Of a stretch of DNA of 42,894 bases, positions 24,395 to 33,905 are shown piece by piece. The position numbers and the translations under genes are program-made. Origin of the DNA: Phenylobacterium sp. RIFCSPHIGHO2_01_FULL_69_31 (GTDB lineage: Bacteria > Pseudomonadota > Alphaproteobacteria > Caulobacterales > Caulobacteraceae); the NCBI RefSeq assembly GCF_001824475.1, contig NZ_MHXN01000008.1, positions 1 to 42,894 of the forward strand, read 5' to 3'. Below the pieces are notes generated by a model. The model ran no database searches. It saw nothing but the letters and a program-made list of their open reading frames with translations, and was not told where the DNA came from. Position 1 is the stretch's first letter. Each line of letters opens with the position of its first letter.

Positions 24395-25414
24395 TCAGCG
24401 TTCCACTTCTTTGTTCGTGAGGTTGCGGATGGCGGGGCCGAGCTTCTCCAGGGGGAGTTGGCGCTCGACCGCGCCCAGTTCGTAGGCTGCGCGGGGCATG
24501 CCGTAGACGACGCAGGTCGCCTCGTCCTGGCCCAGCGTCTTGGCGCCGGCCTCCCGCATGGCGAGGAGACCGCGGGCGCCGTCCCGGCCCATGCCGGTCA
24601 GGATCACGCCGACGGCATGCTCCTTGGCGGCCCGGGCCACGGATGAGAACAGAACGTCCACCGACGGGCAGTGGCCGCTCACGGGGTCGCCGTGGGCGAC
24701 GCGGCAGCGCAGGTGCCGGGCGCCCTCGACCTCCAGGTGGAAATCGCCGCCCGGCGCCACATAGACGCGGCCGGGAACCAGCGGATCGCCGTCGCGGGCC
24801 TCCGTCACCGTGGCCGCGGAGGCCCGGTTCAGGCGCTCGGCGAAGCTCCTGGTGAAGCTCGCAGGCATGTGCTGGGCGATGACCGTCGGGGCGCAGTTGG
24901 CCGGCAGGCGCTCGATGATGTTGAGCAGGGCTTCGACCCCGCCGGTGGATGAGCCGATGGCCACCACCTTCTCGGACGGCGTGAAGACGTCGACGGGCGT
25001 CGGCTCGGTGCGCGCGACCCGCGAGCGGACCCGCGCCCGGGCGGCGATCTTCACCTTCTCGGCCAGGCGGCTGAAGCCGATCGGGTCGGCCCCGCCCGGC
25101 TTCTCCACGCAGTCCACCGCGCCCAGTTCCAGCGCCGCCAGGGTCGCCTCGGCGCCGCGGCTGGTGAGGGTGGAGACCATCACCACCGGCATGGGGCGCA
25201 GGCGCATGATCCGTTCCAGGAAGTCGATGCCGTTCATGTTCGGCATCTCGACGTCCAGGGTGATCACGTCGGGGTTCAGCGCCTTGATCGCCTCGCGGGC
25301 CTGCAAGGGGTCGCCGGCTTCGCCCACGACCTCCAGCTCCGGATCGGCCGACAGCGCGGCCGAGATCAGGCGGCGCATGGTGCTCGAGTCGTCGACGACG
25401 AGGACGCGGGTCAT
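24395..25414 (-). CDS. cheB: protein-glutamate methylesterase CheB
   Basis: The 339-residue enzyme has an N-terminal receiver (about 1-125; [28 protein letters not shown]) and a C-terminal esterase (about 150-335). The catalytic Ser is in AIGSSTGG, the His in AQHMPASFT and the Asp in [11 protein letters not shown]. It removes methyl groups from chemoreceptors when phosphorylated. The start at 25414 is the ATG that overlaps the CheR stop (ATGA). Reading further upstream would run into cheR. Confidence 0.95.
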   Translation of the reverse strand: MTRVLVVDDSSTMRRLISAALSADPELEVVGEAGDPLQAREAIKALNPDVITLDVEMPNMNGIDFLERIMRLRPMPVVMVSTLTSRGAEATLAALELGAVDCVEKPGGADPIGFSRLAEKVKIAARARVRSRVARTEPTPVDVFTPSEKVVAIGSSTGGVEALLNIIERLPANCAPTVIAQHMPASFTRSFAERLNRASAATVTEARDGDPLVPGRVYVAPGGDFHLEVEGARHLRCRVAHGDPVSGHCPSVDVLFSSVARAAKEHAVGVILTGMGRDGARGLLAMREAGAKTLGQDEATCVVYGMPRAAYELGAVERQLPLEKLGPAIRNLTNKEVER

Positions 25415-26295
25415 CGGGCCGACTCCTGGATGCGGCGGTAGGTGGTCACGCCGTCGGGCTTGTAGGCGGCGACCGCCGGGCCCTGGATGCGCTCGGAGTG
25501 GCCGATGTAGAGGGCGCCGCCCACCTTGTTCAGGGGCGCGAAGCGGCTCCACAGGCGGGCCTGGGTGTCGTCCTCGAAGTAGATCGCCACGTTGCGGCAG
25601 AAGATGGCGTCGAACTGGCCCTTCATCGGCCAGTCGCCGATCAGGTTCAGTTCGTTGAAGGTGATCAGCTCGCGCAGGTCGTCGGACATCTTCACCCGGC
25701 CGTCGGCCGTGGGCGAGGTCCAGCGCTTGCGATAGCCGTCGGGGATGCCCTCCAGCAGGTGGGGCGCATAGGCCCCGCCGCGGCCTTCGGCGACCATGTT
25801 GGGGTCGATGTCGGTGGCCAGGATCTTCACGTCGCGGCCGGCCGCCTCGGGCATCAGCGACAGGATCGTCATGGCGATCGAGAACGGCTCCTGGCCGCTC
25901 GAGCAGGCGGCCGACCAGATGCGCACCTTGCCGCCGCTACGCGCCGCGTCCAGCAGGGGCGGGAGCACGCGCTCCTTCAGGTGGTCGAAGTGGTGCGGCT
26001 CGCGGAAGAAGCGCGTGACGTTGGTGGTCAGGGCGGCCAGCATCTTCTGGCGCTCGTCCACGCCGTCGGCGCCGGCCACCAGGGCGCAGTAGTCCTTGAA
26101 GCTCGTCAGGCCCAGGGCGCGCAGGCGCTTCGCCAGCCGCGAATAGACCAGCGTCGCCTTGGCGTCGGGCAGGTGGATGCCGGCGTCGCCATGCACCATC
26201 GCCGAGATCTTGCGGAAATCGGCGTCGGTGAAGGCGAACTCGCCATCGACCATATTGGCGCCCGGGCGCGTGGATGTCGGCGCACTCGCACTCAT
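25411..26295 (-). CDS. cheR: chemoreceptor methyltransferase CheR
   Basis: The 294-residue protein has the CheR N-terminal helical domain ([38 protein letters not shown]) and a SAM-binding Rossmann domain ([36 protein letters not shown]). It methylates glutamates on the receptor. An extra N-terminal extension of about 20 residues precedes the domain. The ATG overlaps the CheW stop by one base. Confidence 0.95.
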   Translation of the reverse strand: MSASAPTSTRPGANMVDGEFAFTDADFRKISAMVHGDAGIHLPDAKATLVYSRLAKRLRALGLTSFKDYCALVAGADGVDERQKMLAALTTNVTRFFREPHHFDHLKERVLPPLLDAARSGGKVRIWSAACSSGQEPFSIAMTILSLMPEAAGRDVKILATDIDPNMVAEGRGGAYAPHLLEGIPDGYRKRWTSPTADGRVKMSDDLRELITFNELNLIGDWPMKGQFDAIFCRNVAIYFEDDTQARLWSRFAPLNKVGGALYIGHSERIQGPAVAAYKPDGVTTYRRIQESAR

Positions 26296-26774
26296 CAGGC
26301 GGCTTCCAGCTCCATGTCGGGCAGGACGCGGTCGAGGCCGATCAGGCTGATCATGCGGCCGTCCATGGCGATCAGGCCGCGGATGAACGACTTGGCCGTC
26401 TCGGACGCGACGTCCGGGGTCGGCTGGATGACGTCATCGGTGACGGTCAGGATGTCGCTCACCGCGTCGACCAGCAGGCCCACGACCTGCTCGCCGATCT
26501 GGGCGACGATGATGACGTTCCGGTCGCTGGCCTCGGTGCTCTCGAAGCCCAGGCGCGAGGCCAGGTCCACGATCGGCAGCACCGCGCCGCGCAGGTTGAT
26601 GACGCCCTTCACGAAGGACGGCGATTGGGGAAGGGCCGTGGCCGCGGTCCAGCCGCGGATCTCGCGGATGGCCATGATGTCGACGCAGAACTCCTGGGCG
26701 CCGATGCGGAAGGAGATGAGTTCCTTCATGCCGCCGGCCTGGTTCTGGCCGTTCTGACTGATGATCTGGTTCAT
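26295..26774 (-). CDS. cheW: chemotaxis adaptor CheW
   Basis: The 159-residue adaptor links receptors to CheA. The CheW fold is shown by [50 protein letters not shown] and [13 protein letters not shown]. Its start is 2 bases after the CheA stop. The N-terminus is Gln/Asn-rich ([12 protein letters not shown]). No unusual residues were noticed. Confidence 0.95.
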   Translation of the reverse strand: MNQIISQNGQNQAGGMKELISFRIGAQEFCVDIMAIREIRGWTAATALPQSPSFVKGVINLRGAVLPIVDLASRLGFESTEASDRNVIIVAQIGEQVVGLLVDAVSDILTVTDDVIQPTPDVASETAKSFIRGLIAMDGRMISLIGLDRVLPDMELEAA

Positions 26775-26776
26775 GT

Positions 26777-28966
26777 TCAGCCTGCCTTGCGCATGTCGCC
26801 GCGGGAAACGGTGACGATCGTGTCGATGTCGAGGATGAGGGCCACGCGGCCGTCGCCGAGGATGGTGGCCGCGGCGACGCCGGGCACCTGGCGGTAGTTG
26901 GCCTCGAGGGACTTGATGACCACCTGGCGCTGGCCCTGGATGGCGTCGCACAGCAGGGCCGCGCGCGCGCCGCCTTCGCCTTCGATCAGCAGGGCCACGC
27001 CCTGGGTCGCCGGTAGCGGCTCGTTGCGATAGCCCAGGGCCATGCCCACGTCGATCAGCGGCACGAAGCCGCCGCGGATCGAGATCACCCGGGCGTGGCC
27101 GCCCAGGCTGTGGACGTCCTCGGCCTTGGGCTGGAGCGTCTCGACGATCGCGGTGATCGGCGCCACGAGCGTCTGGTTGTTCACCGACACCACCATGCCG
27201 TCCAGCACCGCCAGGGTGAGGGGCAGGCTCATGGTGAAGGTCGAGCCCTTGCCGGGGCGCGAGGAGATGGTGATGCGGCCGCCCAACGCCTGGATGGACC
27301 GGCGGACCACGTCCATGCCGACGCCGCGGCCCGAGATGTCGCTCACCTCGGCGGCCGTGGAGAAGCCGGGCATGAAGATCAGGTTGTCGATCTCCTCGTC
27401 CGACAGCGTGGCCTCGGCCGAGATCAGGCCCTTCTCGATGGCGATGCCTTTGACGCGTTCGCGGTTGATGCCGCCGCCGTCGTCCGAGACCTCGATCACG
27501 ATCCGGCCGGAGCGGTGGGCCGCCGAAAGCTTCACGACGCCCTCGGCCGGCTTGCCCGCCGCGGCGCGCTTCTCGGGATTCTCCAGGCCATGGTCGATGG
27601 CGTTGCGGATCATGTGCGTCAGCGGATCGGCCAGGCGCTCGATGACGGTCTTGTCGACTTCGGTGCCTTCGCCCTCGGTGACCAGGCGCACCGGCTTGCC
27701 GGTCATGGCGGCGACTTCGCGCACCAGGCGCGGCATCCGCTGGAAGACCGACTTCACGGGCTGGGCCCGGATGGCCATGACGCTGTCCTGGATCTCGCGG
27801 GTCAGCTGCTCCAGCTCGTCCAGGCCCATGGCGACGGCGCTGGCGCGGGCCAGGCCCGCCTCCATCACCCGCTGGGCCAGCACGGCCTGATTGATCACCA
27901 GCTCGCCGACCAGGTCGATGAGCCGGTCCACGCGGTCCAGGTCGACGCGGATCGTGGCGCCGGCCTCGGTCTTGCGCGGGCCGCCTGCGGCCTGGCCCTC
28001 GGCGGCCGTCTCGTTGGCGGCGGCCGGCGGCGCGGCGGGGGGCGGAGCGGCCGCCACCACGGGCGCGACCACGGGGGCGGGGGGCGGCGGGGCGACGGGC
28101 TCGAAGGCCTCCACGGGGGCTTCCGGCGCGGCCTCGGCGGGCGCATCGCCCTGCACGCGCGCCAGCAGCGACGACAGGTCGAAGGCGGGCTCGCCGCCTT
28201 CGCTCTCGGCCGAACCGCCCAGCGGGGTCACCTCCAGCTCGCAGTCGCCGTCGACGAATTCGAAGACTTCCCGGATCGAGGTCTCGTCGGCGTCGCCGGT
28301 CAGCGTCACCGTCCACGACAGGTAGGCCGCTTCCGGATCTATTTCGTTCAGCGGCGGCACGTCGTGCGCGTCCAGCTCGACCTCGGCGTGGCCCAGGCGC
28401 GTCAGCTCGCGCAGCAGCAGGGCGGCCTCGTTGGCCTTGGCGTAGAGGTCGGCGCGCGGCTTGAACGCCACCTTGAAGCCGGCAGGCGCGGCGGCGGGCG
28501 CCTCGGCGCCTTCGACCGCAACGGCCATCGGCTGGAACTCGAAGTCGCCCCAGTCTTCCTCGGACTCATCTTCGGCGCCCGCGGCGCCGCTCATGGTCCG
28601 CAGCTCTTCCGCCAGCGTCGCAGCGCCCGGATGCTCGGCCTCGTCGCCGGCATGGGCCGCGCGCACCAGGTCGGCCAGCACGTCGGCCGCCCGCAGCATG
28701 CTCTTCAGCACGTCGTTCGACGGGGCCAGGCGGCCCGAGCGCATCTCGTCCAGCGCCGTCTCGAAGACGTGCGCAAAGCGGATCAGCGCCTCCAGGCTGA
28801 AAGCCCCAGCGCCGCCCTTGATCGAGTGCACCGCCCGGAAGACGGCGTTGATGGTCTCGGGATCCTGGTCTCCGCCTTCCATGGCGAGGAGGCCGGATTC
28901 GAGCTCTGCGAGCTGTTCCTCGCACTCCTGGAAGAACGTCTCCCGGATGGCGGCTAGCGGGTCCAC
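26777..28966 (-). CDS. cheA: chemotaxis histidine kinase CheA
   Basis: The GTG start gives 729 residues. P1/HPt: H47 in [13 protein letters not shown] is the phosphorylated residue. P2-like response-regulator docking domain: about 165-260. A long Pro/Ala linker (about 275-345) is followed by P3 dimerisation ([20 protein letters not shown]). P4 ATPase: [32 protein letters not shown] and GKGSTFTM. P5 is the CheW-like regulatory domain to the end. It is the central kinase of the array and phosphorylates CheYI, CheYII and CheB. It lies 32 bases after cheYI and is coupled to cheW. Confidence 0.96.
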   Translation of the reverse strand: MDPLAAIRETFFQECEEQLAELESGLLAMEGGDQDPETINAVFRAVHSIKGGAGAFSLEALIRFAHVFETALDEMRSGRLAPSNDVLKSMLRAADVLADLVRAAHAGDEAEHPGAATLAEELRTMSGAAGAEDESEEDWGDFEFQPMAVAVEGAEAPAAAPAGFKVAFKPRADLYAKANEAALLLRELTRLGHAEVELDAHDVPPLNEIDPEAAYLSWTVTLTGDADETSIREVFEFVDGDCELEVTPLGGSAESEGGEPAFDLSSLLARVQGDAPAEAAPEAPVEAFEPVAPPPPAPVVAPVVAAAPPPAAPPAAANETAAEGQAAGGPRKTEAGATIRVDLDRVDRLIDLVGELVINQAVLAQRVMEAGLARASAVAMGLDELEQLTREIQDSVMAIRAQPVKSVFQRMPRLVREVAAMTGKPVRLVTEGEGTEVDKTVIERLADPLTHMIRNAIDHGLENPEKRAAAGKPAEGVVKLSAAHRSGRIVIEVSDDGGGINRERVKGIAIEKGLISAEATLSDEEIDNLIFMPGFSTAAEVSDISGRGVGMDVVRRSIQALGGRITISSRPGKGSTFTMSLPLTLAVLDGMVVSVNNQTLVAPITAIVETLQPKAEDVHSLGGHARVISIRGGFVPLIDVGMALGYRNEPLPATQGVALLIEGEGGARAALLCDAIQGQRQVVIKSLEANYRQVPGVAAATILGDGRVALILDIDTIVTVSRGDMRKAG

Positions 28967-28998
28967 GGGCGTGGTTTCCTACTCTTGGTTCGGGTGGG

Positions 28999-29370
28999 TC
29001 AGGCGGCGACGCGGCGGATAGCGTCCACCAGCTTGACCGGGTTGAACGGCTTCACGATCCAGCCGGTCGCCCCGGCCATCCGGGCGCGGTTCTTCTTCTC
29101 CGCGTCGCTTTCGGTGGTCAGCACGAGGATCGGGATGGCGCGGTAGCGCTGGTCGCCGCGGACTTCCTCGATGAAGCCGAAGCCGTCCATGCGCGGCATG
29201 TTGATGTCCGTGACGATGACCTGCGGCATCTCCGGCTCGGCCTGGAGGACTTCCAGCCCATGGATGCCGTCTTCGGCCTGGACGACGCGGAAGCCGGCGT
29301 CCGCGAGGGCGAGGCGCAGCATTTCGCGCATCGTCCGGGAGTCGTCGACGGTAAGGACAGTCATGCTCAT
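28999..29370 (-). CDS. cheYI: chemotaxis response regulator CheYI
   Basis: This 123-residue single-domain receiver is complete: the acidic pair in LTVDDSRTMR, phospho-acceptor in IVTDINMPRMDG, Thr in VLTTES and Lys in IVKPFNPVKL. It is the first of three CheY-like proteins in the operon. Its ATG is 4 bases after the CheX stop. It could be a motor-binding CheY or a phosphate sink. Confidence 0.93.
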   Translation of the reverse strand: MSMTVLTVDDSRTMREMLRLALADAGFRVVQAEDGIHGLEVLQAEPEMPQVIVTDINMPRMDGFGFIEEVRGDQRYRAIPILVLTTESDAEKKNRARMAGATGWIVKPFNPVKLVDAIRRVAA

Positions 29371-29374
29371 GGGT

Positions 29375-29668
29375 TCAATCCTGAACAGGGGAAAGGGCGG
29401 CGGCGGCCGAGGCCAGATGGGCGGCGCCCATCAGAACCAGGCCGTCAGCGAACTCGGGCGAGGGGTCCACGATCTGGAATTCGGCGCCGTCGGCGGCCCA
29501 GGTCGACTGGGCCGAGAGCAGCACCTGCAGGCATTGGCCGCCGACCCGGCGAACCTGGGAGGCGTCGATGCTGAGCGGCTGGCCGCGCCGGTCCAGCAGC
29601 GCCTTGTGGAGCGGCCCGGCGGCGGTCATGTCCAGGCTGTCGGCCAGGATGAGAGGCTGTGCGGTCAT
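29375..29668 (-). CDS. cheX: STAS-domain protein CheX (Caulobacter sense)
   Basis: The 97-residue protein has a STAS-like fold: LADSLDMTAAGPLHKALLD, SIDASQVRRVGGQCLQVLLS and the closing helix. The conserved Ser of anti-sigma-antagonist STAS domains is Gly here (RVGGQC), so phospho-switching by that residue is not possible. It occupies the slot called cheX in Caulobacter; it is unrelated to the CheX phosphatase of spirochaetes and Thermotoga. The start is 2 bases after the receptor stop. Confidence 0.78.
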   Translation of the reverse strand: MTAQPLILADSLDMTAAGPLHKALLDRRGQPLSIDASQVRRVGGQCLQVLLSAQSTWAADGAEFQIVDPSPEFADGLVLMGAAHLASAAAALSPVQD

Positions 29669-29670
29669 GT

Positions 29671-31590
29671 TCAGAATTCGTCCCAGGCGTCTTCAGCAGC
29701 TTCGAACGCCGGCTTCGGGGCGGCGCCGCCGCGGCCGGTGGTCTTCATGGCGGCGACGGCCGGGGCCGGGGTCGGAGCCGGGGCCGGCGCGCGGACCGGG
29801 GCCGGGGCGGCCTGGGCCGGGCTTCCGCCCAGGTCGAAGCGGGCGATCAGGCGGGCCAGGGCCTCGCTTTCCGCCGACAGCGCATGGCTGGCCGCGGTGG
29901 CCTGCTCGACCATGGCCGCGTTCTGCTGGGTCACCTGGTCCATCTGGTTGATGGCGGTGTTCACCTGCTGAAGGCCGGTGGCCTGTTCCTGGGCCGAGGC
30001 GGCGATCTCGGTGACCGCGCCGTTGATGTGGGTGACCTGGGTCAGGATGCGCTCCAGCACCTTGCCGGTCTCGCCGACCAGGCCGACGCCGCGCTCGACC
30101 TGCTGCGAGGAGGCCGAGATCAGGGCCTTGATCTCCTTGGCCGCTTCGGCCGAGCGCTGGGCCAGAGCCCGCACTTCCGAGGCGACGACGGCGAAGCCCT
30201 TGCCCGCATCGCCGGCCCGGGCCGCTTCCACGCCCGCGTTCAGGGCCAGAAGGTTGGTCTGGAAGGCGATCTCGTCGATCACGCCGATGATCTGGCTGAT
30301 CTGGCTGGACGAGTTCTCGATCTCGCTCATGGCGGCGACCGCGTCGCGGACGACGACGCCCGAGCGTTCGGCGTCGCCCTTGGCGGCGCCCACGGCCTCG
30401 CGGGACTGGGCCGCGCCCTCGGCGGTCTTGCGCACCGTGGCGGTGATCTGGTCGAGCGCCGCGGCGGTCTCTTCCAGGCTGGCCGCCTGCTGCTCGGTGC
30501 GGCGCGACAGGTCGTCGGAGGCCTGGGTGATCTCACCCGCGCCCGACCGCACGGCGGTGGCGTTGGTGGCCACCTCGCGCATGGTGTCCTGCAGGGTGTC
30601 CATGGCGCGGTTGAAGTCGGCGCGAAGCTGTTCGTAGTGCGACGGGAAGGCGTCGGTCAGGCGGAAGGTCAGGGCCCCGGCGGCCAGGCGCTCCAGGCCC
30701 TTGGCCAGGCCTTCCACGACCTTCGACTGCTCGGCGGCGGTGGCGGCGCGTTCGGCTTCGCTGGCGGCGCGGGTGGCGTCGGCGGCGCGGCGCTGCTCGC
30801 CGGCCTCGCCCTCCAGGCGCACCTTCTCGATGGCGGCTTCCTTGAAGTGCTGGACGGCGGCGGCCATGCGGCCCACCTCGTCCTTGCGGCCCTGGGCCGG
30901 CACCTCGACGTTGTTGTCGCCCGAGGCAAGCTTGCCCATGGCGGCGGTCATGGCGCTGACCGGCTTGGCGATCGCGGCCGACAGCAGGGCGCCCATCACC
31001 ACCGCCAGGGCGATGGCCAGCAGGCTGCCCACGGCGAGCAGGGTGATGGCGAAGGCCTGCGCGGCCGACTGGCCGGCGGCGCGTTGCTTACCCAGGGCGG
31101 TTTCCTGGTCGATGAGGGTCTGCACGGCGGCGCGGACGTCCGTCAGGCCGCCGGTGGTGCCCAGCTGCATCATCGCCGTGGCCTGCTGGGTGGGATCCTG
31201 GCCCGCCGCGATCAGGGGCGCTTCCTCGGCGGCCACCTTGGCGCCGGCCTGTTTGATCTTGGCGATCAGTGCGGCGTCCTCGGGGGCGGACGTCTCGAGC
31301 TCGGCGAGGGTCGTCTTGTAGCGCTCTTCGGCTTTGTTGATCGCGTTGAGGAATTCCGGGTCGCCGCTGGCCACCAGGCCGCGGATGGCGTTCTGGCGTT
31401 CCACCCGCGCCATGATCACCTCTTCGGCCAGCCGCAGTTGCTGGACGCTCGAGTTGTTCGCCTCGGTCGCCTGCTTGATGCTCATCAGGCTGACGAACAC
31501 CGCCGCGCACATGGCGGCCACGACGGTCACCACGACCGCGAAGCCCACCACGAGCTTCTTGGAGATGTTCAGGTTGTTCAGGAGGTTCAT
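29671..31590 (-). CDS. mcpA: methyl-accepting chemotaxis receptor McpA-like
   Basis: The 639-residue receptor has a first membrane helix (about 11-35) and a periplasmic helical ligand domain (about 36-185, four-helix-bundle type). A second helix (about 186-210) is followed by a HAMP domain and a second HAMP-like region, then the signalling hairpin. The tip is [18 protein letters not shown], followed by [18 protein letters not shown] Pro/Ala linker (about 585-615) leads to the C-terminal tail EDAWDEF, an aromatic-acidic pentapeptide-like tether for CheR, CheB or CheD. It heads the che operon. The ligand is unknown. Confidence 0.93.
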   Translation of the reverse strand: MNLLNNLNISKKLVVGFAVVVTVVAAMCAAVFVSLMSIKQATEANNSSVQQLRLAEEVIMARVERQNAIRGLVASGDPEFLNAINKAEERYKTTLAELETSAPEDAALIAKIKQAGAKVAAEEAPLIAAGQDPTQQATAMMQLGTTGGLTDVRAAVQTLIDQETALGKQRAAGQSAAQAFAITLLAVGSLLAIALAVVMGALLSAAIAKPVSAMTAAMGKLASGDNNVEVPAQGRKDEVGRMAAAVQHFKEAAIEKVRLEGEAGEQRRAADATRAASEAERAATAAEQSKVVEGLAKGLERLAAGALTFRLTDAFPSHYEQLRADFNRAMDTLQDTMREVATNATAVRSGAGEITQASDDLSRRTEQQAASLEETAAALDQITATVRKTAEGAAQSREAVGAAKGDAERSGVVVRDAVAAMSEIENSSSQISQIIGVIDEIAFQTNLLALNAGVEAARAGDAGKGFAVVASEVRALAQRSAEAAKEIKALISASSQQVERGVGLVGETGKVLERILTQVTHINGAVTEIAASAQEQATGLQQVNTAINQMDQVTQQNAAMVEQATAASHALSAESEALARLIARFDLGGSPAQAAPAPVRAPAPAPTPAPAVAAMKTTGRGGAAPKPAFEAAEDAWDEF

Positions 31591-31918
31591 CGGGGTCTCG
31601 GCGTTCTGGCGGATCGGGGGCGAGGAGGCGGCGACGCGGGGTCAGCCCTCACGGCGTCCAGGGGTGCAATGGACGTACGGCGCGGTGCGGCTGCAGACAG
31701 TAGGGGGACTGAAACGACCGCATGGGAATCTCGCCGTTGCCGTGAGGGCTTGACGACGCCAGTCAGGCCCCGCCAATCCGGACAATCCCAAGGGCGGTTT
31801 GATTATTGGTAAATTGTGGGAACCGCCTTGGCCCATAGGCGATCGAAGTTCGCCGAATGCCTGCGGCACGACGTCGCAATAGCTTGCGAATGCTCGGTAG
31901 GCTGGTCTTTGGCCCGGA
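31591..31918. other. promoter region of the chemotaxis operon
   Basis: The 328-bp gap between the XRE-cupin gene and mcpA must contain the che promoter on the minus strand. The part near 31795-31820 is relatively AT-rich (GATTATTGGTAAATTGTGGG). I looked for a full CtrA site (TTAA-N7-TTAA) and for a sigma-54 element and found neither. The ATG of mcpA has only a weak upstream Shine-Dalgarno. No gene is convincing here. Confidence 0.4.
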
Positions 31919-32512
31919 CTAAACTTGGGGGCCGAAGGTTGTTTCGCCCGAGGCCACCAACAGCACTTTCGCCGGGGCGCGCGGAGCGACCAGCGCATAG
32001 CCGGCGGCGGCGTCGAAATAGACCGCGTCTCCCGCGCCCAGGTCCAGGGGCGCGTAGAGATGGCTGTGGAACTCCACCTCGCCGTCCAGCACCAGGGCGT
32101 AGGCCTCGCCACCATGCGTCGCCAGCGGACCGTGAACGTCCAGCGTGCGCGCGGTCACGTCGACGACGATCGGCGACAGGCTCTTCGACAGAAGGTCCGC
32201 GGCGGCCCGGCGGCCGGTGTTCCCGGCGACCCGCGTGGGCGGTCCATCGCCGGCGCGCATCACCGACCGGCGGCCGGAGGATGCGGGGTGCGCTTCCGCC
32301 TCACGGGTGACCAGCCCCTCGAGGTCCACCTCTAGCGCGCGGCAGAGGCGCATCAGCTTTTCGTAGTTGAGGGCGTTCTGCCCCAGTTCGACCCGGGACA
32401 ACGTGGAGATGGGTACGCCGCTCTCCTCGCTGAGGGCGGCGAGGCTCCAGCCGCGCGAGAGCCGCAGCTTGCGGATCGCTGCGCCGGTCCGATCCGACAT
32501 GCGGGCGCGCAT
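31919..32512 (-). CDS. XRE-cupin transcriptional regulator
   Basis: The start at 32512 has AAAGGGGA 8 bases upstream; an ATG at 32533 would place this ribosome site inside the gene. The 197-residue product has an XRE helix-turn-helix (about 8-65; GAAIRKLRLSRGWSLAALSE, VPISTLSRVELGQNALNYEK) and a C-terminal cupin (about 120-195; GPLATHGGEAYALVLDGEVE, then LGAGDAVYFDAAAGYALVAP). Regulators of this type sense small molecules through the cupin, often in amino-acid or polyamine metabolism. It is divergent from the PEP-CTERM/TIR gene pair and may control it. Confidence 0.88.
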   Translation of the reverse strand: MRARMSDRTGAAIRKLRLSRGWSLAALSEESGVPISTLSRVELGQNALNYEKLMRLCRALEVDLEGLVTREAEAHPASSGRRSVMRAGDGPPTRVAGNTGRRAAADLLSKSLSPIVVDVTARTLDVHGPLATHGGEAYALVLDGEVEFHSHLYAPLDLGAGDAVYFDAAAGYALVAPRAPAKVLLVASGETTFGPQV

Positions 32513-32807
32513 GACGTCGAGTCCCCTTTGCATGTGCGAAGCGGACCCTAGGCTGATTCACATAACCCGGCACGCGAGCCGAAGCCCGCCCCTGCCCATT
32601 ATGGGTTGCGCCGTCGGCGGCCTGTGAAAAGACCTGATCGAAGCGGACGCGGCAAGTGTATCGGCGCGCTGGGCGAGCAACGCCCATTCCGGTTTTCAAC
32701 TCACACAAGAACCCAGTCGCCCTCCAGAGCGCGTGTGGTAGGGTAAAAATTGACTTAAGGCGGCTCTGCCTCCGCAGGACTGTCGTTGATCTTTCAAGGG
32801 GGGGCTG

Positions 32808-33902
32808 ATGCGAAGCCTTGCGTATGCGATCGCCTGTGGCGCCCTGCTGGCTGGGACGTCCGCACAGGCCGTTAGTCTCGACATCACCGGCGTGAAGTCG
32901 GGCGGCATCACGCTTGGCGCGGCGGGGGCGCCTACGCTGGCGAACGGCATCTACGCCGATTTCGACAACGATCTGGGCGCGGCCTACGGCGGAAGCACCG
33001 AGACCAAGGTCAAGGTGACGCCGGCCTACGCCAGCTTCGAGAGCGGGGTTGCGGTTTCGGGCCCGAACGCTGCGGCCCAGTCCCACTCCGGACTGGACGT
33101 CGACATCATCAACAACTCGCCGAACAACCTCGTCTCCATCGACTCCGTGGGCTCGACCATCATTCCGGCGGGTCTCGGCTTCTACATGCAGGACCGGACC
33201 GGGGACCCCACCGGCGGCAACGCTTTCACGGGCTACGGCCAGGCCGGCTACTCCTCCTTCGGTTCGCTGTTCACCGAAGACCTCGCGGGCACGACGTTCG
33301 CCACCGCCGGCTTCACCTTCGACATCTACGGCGACGACTACCTCGAGAATCCCTATGCCGAGGCGCTCTACACGCTCAACGGCAACCTGACGCTCAGCTT
33401 CGACGACGTCGGCAACGTCGTCCGGGGCGGGAACATCGAGGCGGCGGGCCTCAGCCTGAACGGCTTCACCACGGCCTACGACAACCCGTTCGCGCTCGCC
33501 TACGCCTGGGGCGAGACCGACATCGAGATCATCCTGAACCAGATCCTCGAGGCCGGGCAGTCGACCAGCCTCTACTACCGCACCACCGCCTATGCCTCGA
33601 CCAACACGACCTGCCTCGACGACGCGGTGACCTGCCTCGTGGCCTATTCGGGCTTCGGCGATCCCATCGGCCGGGGCGGCGGCGTCTCGCTCGCGGCGGC
33701 CCGCGGCGTGCGCGACCAGCTGGCGTACAATCCGATCACCGGCATCGTGTTCGATCCGCAGCTGATCGATCCGTTCCGGGTGAAGTCAACCGTCATCGGG
33801 GGCGGCGCGGTCCCCGAACCGGCGACCTGGATGACCATGATCCTGGGCTTCGGCCTGCTCGGAGCGGCGTTGCGGCGCCGGCGGGTGCTGGCGTACAGCT
33901 AA
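32808..33902 (+). CDS. exported PEP-CTERM-like sorting-signal protein
   Basis: The 364-residue protein starts after a strong AAGGGGGGGC site. A signal peptide (about 1-21, ending SAQA) precedes a Gly/Asn/Asp-rich beta-type body with few charges. The C-terminus has a tripartite sorting signal: VPEPATW, a hydrophobic helix (MTMILGFGLLGAAL) and RRRR. This is the PEPxxW-type tag recognised by exosortase/archaeosortase-like enzymes. Only two cysteines occur in the body. The stop is 3 bases before the start of the TIR-TPR gene, so they form a coupled pair. No exosortase gene is in the window. The ligand or partner is unknown. Confidence 0.85.
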   Translation: MRSLAYAIACGALLAGTSAQAVSLDITGVKSGGITLGAAGAPTLANGIYADFDNDLGAAYGGSTETKVKVTPAYASFESGVAVSGPNAAAQSHSGLDVDIINNSPNNLVSIDSVGSTIIPAGLGFYMQDRTGDPTGGNAFTGYGQAGYSSFGSLFTEDLAGTTFATAGFTFDIYGDDYLENPYAEALYTLNGNLTLSFDDVGNVVRGGNIEAAGLSLNGFTTAYDNPFALAYAWGETDIEIILNQILEAGQSTSLYYRTTAYASTNTTCLDDAVTCLVAYSGFGDPIGRGGGVSLAAARGVRDQLAYNPITGIVFDPQLIDPFRVKSTVIGGGAVPEPATWMTMILGFGLLGAALRRRRVLAYS

Positions 33903-33905
33903 GGT

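Noticed and set aside
27095..28957. 620-codon plus-strand frame opposite cheA
   Set aside because: Antisense shadow; composition is low-complexity and the minus strand clearly encodes CheA.
29659..31812. 717-codon plus-strand frame opposite the receptor gene
   Set aside because: Antisense shadow of mcpA, rich in Gly/His/Leu runs with no motif.
31591..31918. CtrA or sigma-54 promoter for the chemotaxis operon
   Set aside because: No TTAA-N7-TTAA and no GG-N10-GC element was found on either strand.
31642..32115. 157-codon minus-strand frame in the che promoter region
   Set aside because: Half of it is a shadow of the XRE-cupin gene; the rest is Arg/Pro-rich and not protein-like.
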